64,000 nt of DNA from Rosa chinensis (lineage: Eukaryota > Streptophyta > Magnoliopsida > Rosales > Rosaceae): positions 21,243,001 to 21,307,000 of the forward strand of contig NC_037094.1 of the NCBI RefSeq assembly GCF_002994745.2, written 5' to 3'. The first letter of the stretch is position 1. Each line of letters starts with the position of its first letter. The position numbers were made by a program, and so were the translations under genes. Positions 1 to 11,700 of the stretch are shown one piece after another. The notes beneath the pieces are model-generated. The model was not told where the DNA came from, did not search any database, and worked only from the letters and a program-made list of their open reading frames with translations.

Positions 1-171
1 ACCGCGGAGAACTAAACAGAACAATAATCACACAGAACGCATATAATCATAAATTCAAAGATTAAAGCTTCGGCATTTCCAATTGTCTCCTGTTAGATTG
101 TGGGGGAAGCAGAAGCTATTGAATTAAACTCACCGTTTTACAGGAAAGCAAAGGAACAAAATTTGCCCTAA

Positions 172-203
<32 letters not shown>

Positions 204-640
204 ATCCCTAGACAGATAAGCAAATAGAGAGAAATGAACAGTACCAGAAGAAGTAAGAAGTGTAGAGACGCTACCTCCCTCCATCCGGTGACGAAATCCG
301 GCCCGGTTGATCTCTCAGCTGCTCCCCAATCGTGCGCTCATCTGCAAAACCAAACCCTAAAACTCAGTCTCTCTCCCTCTCTCTCACCCCCCTCACCTAA
401 TTTTTGATAACCACAAACACCAGCGAGAAGAGAACAATAAGAACCCTAACGGACAAAAGAAATCAAAAACGTCGGCAGAGGGTTTTGGTTTTTTACCGGA
501 GTGTTGGAGTTTCCGGCGGATCGAATTAGGGTTCCGGCGAAATCAAATGTACTGACGAACACGAAGTGATATTTTCTGTGTGTGTGAGTAAAGAAACTGT
601 GGCCTTTTTTTGTTGTTTTCTAGAGAGAGAAAAAATGTTA
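1..640 (-). other. Probable 5' UTR / first exon(s) of a minus-strand gene running off the left edge
   Basis: Read on the minus strand, the stretch has the texture of a plant 5' UTR: pyrimidine-rich tracts, AACCCTAA/TTAGGGTT-like motifs near 350, 440 and 525, and a CT-rich microsatellite (about 178-203). Possible splice signals are visible: a TTAG/GTGAGG donor near 397 and a TTTTGCAG acceptor near 345, followed by ATG codons at about 343 and 292. The frame from the first ATG closes within a few codons. No protein domain can be read, so the coding part probably lies beyond position 1. Promoter-like DNA directly to the right (650-1000) supports transcription leftwards. This is an inference from composition and motifs only. 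Confidence 0.35.
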
Positions 641-744
641 AATGAGAAGCGAATTTCAAAAAATTAAAATTAAAAAAGGAAAAAGAAAAAGAAAAAAAAA
701 ATTGGAAATGGGCAAAAGATCCGACGGGTATGGAAAGAGGCCCG

Positions 745-990
745 GGACACGTGGATTTTTATGAGTGGTTGATGGAAGATTCTGAAGTTGGATCGAAGGT
801 TATGGGCGGTTACGGATCGTACGTCACAGGCAATTAAATCACAGTTTGATTTTGGATGGGACCCACGTGACGGGGGCGTGGAGCTGTGAAGGAGTTAAGG
901 GTGGTGATTCGAATCGGACAGTGAGGAAGGATATGTGACAGGAGGGTGAGGGGATGAGGGAAGAGTCCAAAAGAGAAGGGACACGTGGCG
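745..990 (-). promoter_or_regulatory. Promoter region with three CACGTG G-boxes
   Basis: Three perfect palindromic CACGTG boxes lie at 748-753, 864-869 and 982-987, two of them in an ACACGTGG context that matches an ABA-response element. An extra TACGTCAC core sits near 820. Spacing is about 116-118 bases between neighbouring boxes. Such boxes bind bZIP (ABF/HY5) and bHLH (PIF/MYC) factors. They lie 100-350 bases upstream of the inferred minus-strand 5' UTR, so they most likely serve that gene. Confidence 0.5.
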
Positions 991-1733
991 GGAGGTATTG
1001 GATTGGGTCAGCGGAACAGATGAGGGTTCCCTATAGAAGAGTACAATTAGAATGTGACTAATTAGGGTCCTGCAGTCTATATTTGAGTCCCCCTAAAATA
1101 GTACTTTTTCTTTTGTGGATTTCCTAATGGACCACCATGTGGATAAGGATTACTTTTTCTATTTTTTTTGTTTTTGTTTTTGTTTTGTTGAGGTGAAGAC
1201 TTTCAGTTTAAGCCCTAAAAGAGAGTTCATTCAATCTAGTACCACCAAACCATATACCCACCACCTCAATAAAAACATTCACGCAATATGATTACTCCAT
1301 GTTAAGTTTTGTTGTTAGGTTACGTGACGGATTCATATTGGTCTACGTTCCAACGTTTCTTTTTCGTTTTTTGACTTAATTCTTTTTATGAATTATGTAA
1401 TGTGACATCATATAATTGATTATCGAGACGACACAACCTCTAATAAAACCATAACAGCTTCTAGAGAGTTGAACTTCTAGTGCATAAGTGACACATTATT
1501 TTGGAAATTTTTGTGGTACTGTATTGCCACTTTCTGAATGAGATCACTGAAAATCATGCAATGGGTTGGTGCTAACAAATGTTCAAATTTTAGAAATAAA
1601 AAGATAATTCAGTTGCTAACCGCTGAACTATTGCATGATTTTTGGTGTGGTTCTACGCAACTGTGTAGTTTAGAAAATCGCAGTTGTGCAAATAGTTTGC
1701 AACAGAGGCTAAAACTAAACTCTTCTTTGGGCC
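991..1733. other. AT-rich intergenic DNA, no gene seen
   Basis: AT-rich sequence with T-runs near 1155-1190. The short open frame at 1538-1768 has no recognisable domain, runs into the duplicated block that follows, and is best treated as chance. Confidence 0.5.
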
Positions 1734-3637
1734 GTAACTATCATGAACCATGCTGCCTTGCATCCTGATGATGACTTGCTCTGTGCCCATCAAGATTCTT
1801 CACAAAAAGTCTGAAATGTTACCATTTTCGTAACATTTTCAAGAGCAGCAGGAATAAAGTTTGGCAAGCCAAAGTTCTTATCATGCTTGTCCTTGTATAA
1901 ATGAGTCGTCTCTTTCAAGTGGAAGTTTAAAGCTCCAACTCTGCCCAAGGGAGGAAACCTAATAACTGAATAAAGTTGAAATTACGAATTTATTTTACTT
2001 AGGTAATGAACAGATAAAAGAAGATTAATAAAGAGCGCTGCACGCAAAATGAGTGCGAAAATCGCCACTTACATTTTACTACCTTACTGCATAAACCGAG
2101 GATGCTACAACATTATGTACATTAGTCTCCCATATACAAATAAAGGTCTGAAAATTAAAACTACAACAGGTGCAAGCCTGAGAGTAATGTTAACAGAGTT
2201 ATATTGAACCTATCAAGTTCATACAAAGCTCTGATGAGAGGGAGGATTTCAGGGACACATACAACAGCTGCAAGACTGAGAGTAATGTTAACAGAGTTAG
2301 ATTGAACCTATGAACAGTGGCGGACCTGTGTTAAGGTCGGGGGGGGGGGTCGAGACCCCTGCCAGTTTGAATAGCTTCCTTATTTGTCTATGTATATACT
2401 GTATTAGAACCCCCTGTGCATTAATCATTCCTTTCTCATTTTCTCATTTCATAGTTTCATACTACACTTCAACCCTTTTAGTCTTTCCTTTTGCTTCTGG
2501 TTTATATTTAATATTTTCAAAACATCCATTAGGGAAATATGTATCAAACATTAAATTTTATCTAGCAACACCTTTAATATAGTTGTAAAAAGACATTAAC
2601 TATCATTAATTCTTTTTTTATTTTAATATATACTTCAAGCTTATAGTTAAGATGACAAAAAAGAAAATTACTTCTACATTTGGACACCCCCCCCCCCCCC
2701 CCCCCCCCAAACTCTTAATCCTGGTTCCGCCCCTGCCTATGAAGTTCATACAAAGCTCTTCGAGGGAGGATTTCAGGGACACATACACAGTGGTATTGAA
2801 ATAAGATCAGATGCACGAGTGTACTCCGCGTATTGTTGGCTAACCAGTGTGATGAGCTATTAGCACCTTCAAAAGCCGACAAAGGTCAGATTTTTTCTTC
2901 AAGCATTTGGGATGAATCTCACAAGTCACAACCACCATGGTTTCTCTGCTAGATCCTTTGGGAACACGTATCGGAACCTTGAATTGTAAGGCAACCACTC
3001 TATGATTTGAGATGCCTTCTTGCTGGATTTATGATCAATGCATTTTCTAATTGAATCCTGAAGCTTCTCATCAACATTGTCAGTGACCCATTTGAGAAGA
3101 TCATCAGAGCCAAAAGACGCTTCCCTCGAAAATCTTTCAAGCATCTTTGGTAGAAAAACTTTCCTCGACTTCTTTAATTACCACTACATTTGCTTTGATG
3201 AAATCTTTCTTTGCTTCTTCAAGCTCATCTCTAACATTTGAGGCTGTGTAGACTTTCAACTACAAGTAAGAAATAAGCATCAGTCTGAATGTGTTTCATT
3301 TTTGAAGAATGATTTTTAATGATGAATAGAACATATTGATGGTAAAAAAAATTCATCAGATGCTTCTTATGAAGAAACATGGTAAAAAGACAAGTGAGAA
3401 AGTAAACAGAAATTTCAAGGGGAAATCATGCACTAAAGCACTACAGTATACTAATGCTTATTCCTGGGTGTTAGGCATGAGTCATGACAATGGGTTCCGG
3501 CCTAGTGGCTTCTATGTTTTGTATTGTTCTTTGTTTTTACTTTCTGTTTCCAGTTGTATTTTCCACCTTTTGGGTGTCTTTAATTGAAGTATCTTTGACC
3601 AAAACAACAACAACAACTCTACAATAGACAAATCTGT
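1734..3637 (-). pseudogene. Displaced, broken copy of the 3' end of the DUF547 gene
   Basis: This block is nearly identical to 14046-15375, which holds the last coding exon and 3' flank of the DUF547 gene. The copy keeps the C-terminal 72 codons (2926-3144) but has a 4-base insertion near 3176-3180 that breaks the frame relative to the intact exon. It lacks every upstream exon. It also carries an internal duplication of about 90 bases (the segment starting near 2190 is repeated near 2290 and 2736) and a hAT element at 2315-2735. The left edge begins at GTAACTATCATG; in the intact locus the same word directly follows a transposon-like end. It is a segmental duplication product, not a working gene. 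Confidence 0.85.
2315..2735. mobile_element. hAT-type non-autonomous element with 8-bp target-site duplication
   Basis: The element has terminal inverted repeats CAGTGGCGGACC at the left and, read from the right end, CAGGGGCGGAACC. It is flanked on both sides by the same 8 bases, CCTATGAA (2307-2314 and 2736-2743), the size made by hAT transposases. The unoccupied sequence CCTATCAA is visible in the paralogous block near 14494. The 421-bp interior is AT-rich, has a run of 22 C (2687-2708), and encodes no transposase. Confidence 0.85.
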
Positions 3638-4032
3638 TCTCGGGTAGAGGAATGGGCGTTCAATTGGAGGGCAAGGGCGGCGTTGGAAGCGAGGGAGTGA
3701 GCGTGGAGGTGAGGAAGGCGGCTTTGGAAGCCAAGGAGTGAACCCGGAAGAAGGAAGAAGAAAGAGATAAAAGCGAAGGAAAAAAAAATAACAGAAAAAA
3801 ATTATTTAAAAAAAAAAGAACTGAGGGCATAATGGATATTTTGGTGTCAAAAATTGACGTCGTATATTGATAGTGGGTCGAGTTTCAGATTTCGTGTATC
3901 GAAATGTTTGGTTTGGAACTCTATGTATAAGAATTATTAGTGGCCTTTACTTGGTGTACTGTTTGTGATTTCGTGTACTGTTTCAGATTTCGTGTACTGT
4001 TTGTGAAATTTTCCCTTCCAAATTAATATTTT
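3638..4032. other. Spacer between duplicated block and MULE
   Basis: Contains a purine-rich stretch (3640-3800) with an imperfect internal repeat around GGCGTTGGAAGCGAGGGAGT and GGCTTTGGAAGCCAAGGAGT, then a short repeat of TTTCGTGTACTGTTT near 3967-4005. No gene is recognisable. Confidence 0.4.
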
Positions 4033-4794
4033 GGGAAAATGATCATTTACCCAATTTTAGCTTAAAAATTGCCCACTTACCCAAACACTCTAAGAGATTA
4101 TTTCCCTAATACCCAATTAAGTTTTTTTTATTCTTTTTTATTTATTTTTGGGATAATTTTGCCCTCTCCTTCTTTGTCACTTAGTGAGAGAAGTCATCGG
4201 AGACCTTGCCGGACTCCAGTGACCAATGGCCGACCGCGGACTCGATCCGGTGACCGGTGACCGTAATCCGTCGACCGGTCACGGGAATTTGGATATCGGA
4301 CTAGTGACCGGATTCCGGCGTCTGATTTTATTGCTCCCTAGTAATACCTAATAATCATATTATTGCTCCCCAATAAACATATTACTGCCCCCCAATAAAC
4401 ATATTATTGCCCCTCAATAACAAGATTTTTAGGGACCAATAATTAGTGAAAAATGAAGATGTTTTTAATTTTGAAAGTTTTAGTAGGTTTATCCAAATAA
4501 ATAATCTTATTACTACCCCGCATAATCTTATTATTGCCCTCCAATAATCTTATTATTGCCCCGTAATAATCATGTTATTGCCCAATAAATATTTTATTGC
4601 CCCTTAATTATCTTTTTACTGCCCCCAATAATCTCATTTTTATCTTCTAATAATCATTGGTCTACTATAGTGCAATCAGTTGTAGCACTCTCATTGAGCT
4701 TGGGCTGTAACAAGTGTCAATTCCTAACCAGTTCCATTTGCAGGTTACCAGATCCCCACTTTTGTGCAGAATAAACATGAAAAAATAACCAAAA

Positions 4795-5195
4795 ACAAAA
4801 GTGATTCGATCCCTTTTCTTCATACTATCAAACACCCTCCTTGCCGAACACAAATCACCACCTTTCCATACATACCAATCAACGCAGACCCCAAATAAGA
4901 ATTCAGCTACAACTTTTTCTCAACAACAAAATCCTCCACCTACCTCCCCAAACTCAAATCCCCAAGGTCCCTACACACCCCGAGAACACTCACCAGAGTC
5001 ATCTCATTCGGCTCAAATCCAGCCTCCCTCATCTCCCCAAACAACCCAACAATGACATCCCCTGCATGCCCCATCTTCATATACCCGGAAATCATCTAGT
5101 TCCACGACACCGAATCTCTCTGGGGAATTTCATCGAACACCTTCCGTGCATAACCTAGTTCACCACACATCACCATCATCATCGTCGCGGTTACA
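4795..5195 (-). pseudogene. Captured PPR-protein fragment, degenerate
   Basis: Translated on the minus strand, this gives pentatricopeptide-type segments in order: [20 protein letters not shown], then [13 protein letters not shown], then [20 protein letters not shown], then LGSALIGMYGK and CSARRVFDSMKKRD. This is the P-L-S rhythm of plant PLS-class organellar RNA-editing PPR proteins. At least three in-frame stops and one frame change interrupt it, so it is not translatable as a unit. It lies wholly inside the MULE and abuts an unrelated 6PGDH fragment, which points to capture by the transposon. Confidence 0.8.
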
Positions 5196-5197
5196 TT

Positions 5198-5309
5198 CCT
5201 AGATCTGTCATCATTCTCGTCAAGGTCGGCGGTCCCACCGACCGCCTTGTCTGCCTACATGGAGCCCGGCGACGCCATCATCGACGGCGGCAACGAGTGG
5301 TACGAGAAC
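5198..5309 (+). pseudogene. Captured 6-phosphogluconate dehydrogenase fragment
   Basis: The first frame gives [15 protein letters not shown]. After a frame change, the second gives [20 protein letters not shown]. Together these match the conserved NADP-binding-domain segment of 6-phosphogluconate dehydrogenase (oxidative pentose phosphate pathway), including the IDGGN(E/S)WY signature. About six residues are missing at the join. GC content is visibly higher than in the surrounding DNA, as expected for a captured coding exon. Only about 37 codons remain, so it cannot encode an enzyme. Confidence 0.85.
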
Positions 5310-5924
5310 CTTATCTCGATTGATGATTGGGTCGCAAGATCTACTTGGAGATGGCGAAATCGGTGAGGACAAACCAATCCGATAAATGACGGGGAGTGAA
5401 AGAAGTCATGGCCTGAATGGAGATCCGATGAGGCCGACGGAGGAGATAGCCCGAAAGAGAGAGAGAGATGGTGGTCACTCGCTCAGTCGACGCGATAGGG
5501 GAAGAGAGAGAGAGAGAGAGAGTCTGATAGGAGGAGAGAGTTTGTAGTTTATTAATTAGATTTGGGTAAAAATGTCACTTGCGTTTAAATTGGGTAAATA
5601 GGAGTAAAAAACTTTTAGTGGAGTAAGTGGGCAATTTTTAGACTAAAATTAGGTAAGTAGTCACGACCCCTAATATTTTTACCTAAAATATATTTCCAAT
5701 AAAGAATTGAACTTCATTACGGTAAATTGTATTATGATCACCGTTTTCCAAGCCCGAGTTATCCCTGTGTTTTCCTCATGGGCCATCGTCATCCCTAAGC
5801 ACGACTTCATAATATTGTGCCCTAGCCCTAGCTAGTAGTATTTGATTAGGATTTTACCACCACCCGAAATCATAATCATAGAGACTTTGGAAACTCTCCC
5901 ATCCTGCTATGCACTACTATCCCA

Positions 5925-7084
5925 ATGACAATGGCCGATGATCAGAATTGCTGCACCAAAAAGAGAGCACAGCAATGCGAATCAAAGTGGTCCGAGCTCC
6001 CAATTGAAATCGCAGATTTGATCTTGGAAAAGCTTGCGTCCATTGACATCCTTCGCTATAAAGCAGTTTGTTCTTCTTGGAAGTATGTTGCAAACTCTTA
6101 CATCACTGCACCTTATTACAAGCCATTGCCTCAATCTCCATGGCTCGTGCTTGGTAATGGTCAAGAAGACAACAGTTGCCGGTTTTTCAGTCTCGAAGAG
6201 AAAAAGGTCTATACCATCAAGAACATATTATTTGAAGGCTGTTGTGTGGGCTCATCACATGGGTGGCTGGTGATTATGAACAAGGATTCAATCTTAAATC
6301 TTTTCAATCCTGTTTCAGTTGAAAGCATTCAACTCTCAGATATTCGAGCTCTTGATGGCTTTTCCAGCTTTTCTAGTAGTGAAATATTTAAAGCTGTCCT
6401 TTCTTCGGAGCCGTCTGGCCGTAAATAAGTTTTTCTTGACGATTTGCATTAGACAAACATCAAGAAGTAGGAGGTTTGATAAACTTGCAGTCTATAATCA
6501 TAAAGACAAAACATGGAGTCCCTTGCTCGTTAACCCCAGCTCTCGGGAGATTGTATTCCTCAACGGCAAACTATTCGCATTGTTACCAAATGTAGTACAA
6601 GTTTGGGACTTCGAGAAATCTCGTCATGATAGGACAAATTTATATATTTTCAAACGGGATCGATCTTTGACTAGTACTTACTTGGTGAAATACAGTCAAT
6701 ACTCTCGCTTCGTGGAGTCATTGGGTGAGATTTTGCGTGTGACGCTGGTTTTGGTCCAAGAGCTTGGATGATAGTTCCCACAAAGAGTCATATTTTGAGG
6801 TCTATAAGATGAATTTGAGGCCTACAAGAAGTCGAGCTACGTGGGAAAAAGTGGAAAGTTTAGGTCACAGATTTATAATTTGGTGCCTAAATCGACCTTC
6901 GATAGCATTATCCGCCTTATATTTTACAGAATTTGAAGAAAACTCGATTTACTGTTATCATCGTCGTCGTTACGTTTTCGTGTACAACTTAAAAGATAAA
7001 GTTGTGAAGCCATGTTACAAATTTGATGAGTCCACAACGGATCAAGAACCGTTCTGGATTGTTCCCAATCGACCCCTGAAGTAA
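5925..7084 (+). pseudogene. F-box / DUF295 (KIB1-4 beta-propeller) protein gene, frameshifted
   Basis: The first 167 codons (5925-6428) start with an F-box (WSELPIEIADLILEKLAS ... RYKAVCSSWK, about residues 21-55) and run into a propeller-type DUF295 region (SSHGWLVIMNKDS, LNLFNPVS). That frame stops at 6426-6428. The homologous reading resumes in a second frame from about 6420 (DKLAVYNHKDKTWSPL) to 6771, and again in a third frame from about 6755 to 7084 (ESYFEVYKMN, YVFVYNLKDKVVKPC). No splice sites bridge the joins, so at least two indels separate it from an intact protein of about 380 residues. F-box proteins of this class recruit substrates to SCF ubiquitin ligases; this copy is probably dead or makes only the N-terminal F-box part. 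Confidence 0.8.
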
Positions 7085-8081
7085 GTTCCTATACTGATAT
7101 GTACACCCATGTTTTCAATTTAGTTTGCTTCTTTAGAGCACTTGTGTTGGATTTGATGAGTGGATGGTCATGTTACAATAAGCTATTTTGTTATCGAATT
7201 CACATCAAAGATAAGCCAAAAGACGGATACCTAAAATCTATTCCTTCTGGATTATTTGTTGTCATTGTAAAAGTATGAACATTAGAATTTTTGGGCATCA
7301 TGAAGATCATGACAAAACTGGTTGATGGGCTCACAAATAGTAACAAACAATAGTACAAACTATGAACATCACCGAATTGTCTTTCAAAACTGACAATCTT
7401 CTCATCTATTTTTCACCAAACCTTCAAATTCTATTTTTTCTAAGCTTTCTAACCTGGGCAGAGATTACCTCTGACAAGGCCAATTTACAACCTCTATAAA
7501 TCAGTGTTCAAAACATTAGTTACTAGACAACGTTGGTGAGTAATGAAAGATGGTATGCCTGTCCGCTGAAGATTAACATCTAGAGAAAGAAAATGAACTC
7601 CAAAAGTGATTATATAGCAGGAGCATGTCAGGTTACAAATCAATATTGATCCGTCCAACTTGCTAACATTATAGACCAAAATCAAACAGAAGAAGGAAAT
7701 ACAATATCAGGAGCAAATCACTTCTAGCTAGGCTCTCCAGATAGGGCACATAGATTTTCAAGCGGCTGTCAATTACTGGTTCAGAAGGAGAGATGTCAAC
7801 TAACACATCAAAGTCTAAATAGACTTCCACCATGAGCTGTATAAATCATGTTACAAAGTGTAACGGCCCTTCCAGTGTGATCAAATTCACTAGAGTTGAA
7901 TACATCTGGTTTGAAGTTCGGGGCCAGGTCATTGCATCATCTGGTAGCAAACTGATATAATGCAATACATATATATTATATTTGCATCAGAATTCATAGA
8001 GGAACATCGTAAGAGATGCATGATCAGCAGTTGTGTGTATAAGTGAATTACAGAAATTGTTTGCAGATACCTATACCTGTA
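7085..8081. other. Convergent intergenic region between F-box pseudogene and GatB
   Basis: Includes the 3' flank of the F-box pseudogene and, on the minus strand, the 3' UTR region of GatB, whose stop is at 8082-8084. No further coding potential is recognised; short frames such as 7494-7685 have no domain. Confidence 0.5.
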
Positions 8082-8724
8082 TCAGCTTTTGGCATTTAAT
8101 TTCTCTAACAGAATCTTGTTTAGAAGCCCTGGATTTGCTTTTCCTTTCGATAGTTTCATTATCTGCGCAGAGTTAAAAAGTTCAAACCACCTCACTCAAA
8201 AAATAAATAAATAATTACTAATAGCGTAATCATGAATGGAAAAGGGAGGGATAAAAATAATCTACCCTTGTGATCAACACAAAAGAATATCTCCATTGAT
8301 TTGACAGAATTTTACCTGGCCAGCAAAATAACCTTGCAGCTTAGTCTTTCCACCACGATATTGGTCCAGCTGCTTTGGATTCTCTGACAACACCTTTTCC
8401 ACCATTTTCTCAATCTCAGCGGGATCTACAATCTATTACAACCAAAGCCATTAGAGAACCGTCAATTTTCTAACAAATTATATATTATTTTATCATAAGA
8501 TGATTTTCTTTGCTCTGTTTTCATGGCTGCAGAAGTGTATAAATTCTGTTTGCAAACATATAACAGAACTACTCTATTCTATAAACTTAATATGTTAAGT
8601 ACAGAAATTAAAAGTCCGTACAGCTGGGGGAAAGGCCAAAAAGCTATTCCCTACTTACCAATTTTTTGGTCCTTGGAAAGAAGAGATCAGCTTTCCGAAG
8701 GATACATCAATCCTTATATTGTTT

Positions 8725-8778
<54 letters not shown>

Positions 8779-11700
8779 CGATTTCCATAACTATCCTTTT
8801 AATGACTGTCTATTGACTTTCTAACATATAAAGGTGTATACTAGCGAAAAAAAGAGTTTATCTTTTAACTTCTTAAACTAAAGTACATCTTAGGACATTC
8901 CAATAATTCGCCAAATTGTTAAAAACAATCTAAAATGTTGTTTTTAAGATATATGGTGATATGTGTTGATTTGACACAATAAGAAATTAGACGAAGAAAA
9001 TAAAATTAAAAAGTGAATGCTATATTAGGCAGTTCCACAGGCTCTGGCCCGTGACCATCGATCCATTAAGTATTCACACATCTGACCACTTGACAAGAAT
9101 TATGTGTTATGAATTAAATAGCCTGGCAATACAATAAACAACTTGCCTGAACTAAATCTTTTTCTTCTATCAGTCCCTTCACAGTACCACCTTTTGCTAG
9201 TAGCTCAAACAATATCTGCAAAATTATAGATTTCAGAAATAATTAAAATTGTAAAACTTGTCCCGAAAAGAAAAAGGAATCATTACCTGTTTCCCTATCT
9301 TCCCACTAATAGTCCCATCTTTTATGAAAGCTATTAACTCAGCCAACTCTTGGGGGGAAAGCTTGACCTCATTGATGGACAACTCTTCATTTTTCATATA
9401 GGCAGCAAAATCACTCATTATCCAGTTGGCAGCTAGCTTCGCATCAGCACCCTTCTTAATAGTGGTATCAAAAAATTCTGCAACCTAAGGTACACATTAA
9501 GCATGTGCCCCGCTTCAGGTCATGTACGATGATATACCATTTAAATAACATATCACTAGGAGTACTTAATGATTAATATAACTGACTGATTAAAGGATTT
9601 CCTTGAAGTAAGACTTAAGAAACATCTAGCACTAAAACCTTCTGGTCACACTTTACACTCGGTGCCCAGACCATGTAAGAAGACAGACATTCACTTTTGT
9701 CTTGTTCTTTCCTTCTTTCTTTTTTTCTCCTAATCCAGTTTTCACTGACATTTAATCTTGTTTGAAATGCAGATTGAATAACTTGACCTTGGAAAACTAT
9801 ATTTTACATCAAATATATCTGTAACAAATATAAGGATAGAATACGTTTAGCTTTTCTATATTTCTTAGCTACTTTGTCAAATCTTCAAGCAACATTTCAG
9901 TCATAAATTTCAACTTCTGCTTTGTTCATTTATTAACAAATTCAGAACAATTAGCAACTTCCAGACAGAGCAAGCATTTAGAAGAATAATCCAGGGGACT
10001 CACATTCATGTCATTAGCAAGGAAAAGAATGTCCTGCATGCTTAGGCCCATCTTTTCATACCTTCGACGCTTCATTTCTGGAAGTTCAGGCAAAGAGTTA
10101 TGAATACCATCAACATAGTCCTGGGTGAGGAAAACTCCTGGAAGGTCTGGTTCGGGAAAATATCGGTAATCAGATAGTCCTTCTTTCTTCCTCATTGTAA
10201 CTGTTTTCTGAACATTACAATAATGTTTGCAGAGCATGTAATTAGACACAAAGGAAATGACAGCCATACACTCTTGTACTTGTTTGACTAGATGCTGAGA
10301 ATGAAAAGAAAAGGTAAAATCACCTGAGCTCCTTCGTCCCATAGTCGTGTTTCCTGTACAATTTCTTTGTCTTGGCCTTGACTATGAAGAAGCACCTGCC
10401 TCGAAATTTCATAGTCAATTGCCCTGCTCACTGCTGAAAAAGCGTTCAAATTTTTTATCTCCACCTGCCAATGTAAGAAGATCATCAGACGCCAAAGGCA
10501 ATAAATGATAGTATTATATCATCAGATGACCGAAAGAAAAACAATCGTTGTGTTGCAACTTCTTTCTTCATCCCATTTTTTCAGTGTGTGTGTGTGTGTG
10601 TGTTGTGACTAGTGGATTTCTAATTTCAGAGCTGTGACTTCAACAATCAATAATATACTTTATGTTGTTCATTACATGGAACAACAATTTTCTTTTTTTC
10701 ATATCTCATTCTATCATTCAAGTACTATAGTGTGTACGTTTGTGTTTGATGGTTGAGTACCACACATTCTTTCTGGGAAAATACCACCGAGGACTAAAAG
10801 TAACAAATATTGACATTTCCTGAATATTATTTCTTTCAAAAGGTAAGAAGCAGCTAATTTGACGGAATATTTGACAACGTGTTCAAGAGTAATAGCAGTT
10901 TATGTAGGACAACCCACCTAAGGGATTGGGTATGGTTCTGGTGGGCTTAAGAAGTTGAAAGTTTAAAATATATAATCGTTTTAGAAGAAGAGAAAAAAAA
11001 GGTTTATAGCTATTGTAGTTGCAGAGAACTTAAGAAAATAAAGAATAAATCAAGTTGAAAAGATACCAAAGGCACCAAGCCTTCAACAACACTATTTTGG
11101 TGTGTTTCAATCTACCTTGGTTTACAGCAGATAACCATATCGGCTTCTCAAATACATCCCCTTGGAGTCATAAAATACCAAAAGACTTATTAAGGACTCA
11201 ATAAATACCAAGAGATCCTTGCGGTTCTTAAAGATATACTACTTACCCTAAAAGTCAAATAGAATCTTAAAGATATTGAACTACACCAACATATACTATA
11301 ACAAAATGATATATGAACTATTAAATTCTCGATTTCTTTATATATTAACATTTACTGACTTGGACTCTTAAAGTACCATTGAGACTTCTTTTTGGACCAA
11401 AAATGCCTTGGTTTTGGAGTTGGTCCCATAGCTTATGCCTTGGGTTTACAAAGAGGGTAATTCTTTTCTAGCCAAGCTGTAGCTATTGCAACACTAGTTT
11501 CAATCCAACCTTTCTATTATTCATGTTTCCTTGTGATATGTGTTATAACATTCTAGAACTTCATACAAAAAACAAAACTACAGTATTTTTCTTTGAGCCT
11601 TATCGGTCTCAATCAATTGGCATTGCTGAAATTTTGACTCTTTAGGCATGTCAAGATGATATTGCAATAATCACCAAGCATTAAAAAAGTAAGGATGACT

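Larger units (their letters stand above)
4033..5670. mobile_element. MULE-type element (Pack-MULE) carrying two gene fragments
   Basis: The ends are long inverted repeats. The left end reads GGGAAAATGATCATTTACCC and continues through AAAAATTGCCCACTTAC; the right end is its imperfect complement (GTAAGTGGGCAATTTTTAG ... GTAGTCACGACCCC). Identical 9-base flanks TAATATTTT (4024-4032 and 5671-5679) are the size made by Mutator-like transposases. The left interior (about 4330-4640) holds a dozen copies of a TATTGCCCC-N-AATAA motif. The centre carries a degenerate PPR fragment on the minus strand and a 6-phosphogluconate dehydrogenase fragment on the plus strand. No transposase is present. The same family recurs at 22611, 28960 and 58114. 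Confidence 0.85.

Noticed and set aside
8523..8816. 97-codon plus-strand frame with an Ile-Tyr repeat
   Set aside because: Crosses an AT microsatellite inside GatB intron 6 on the opposite strand.
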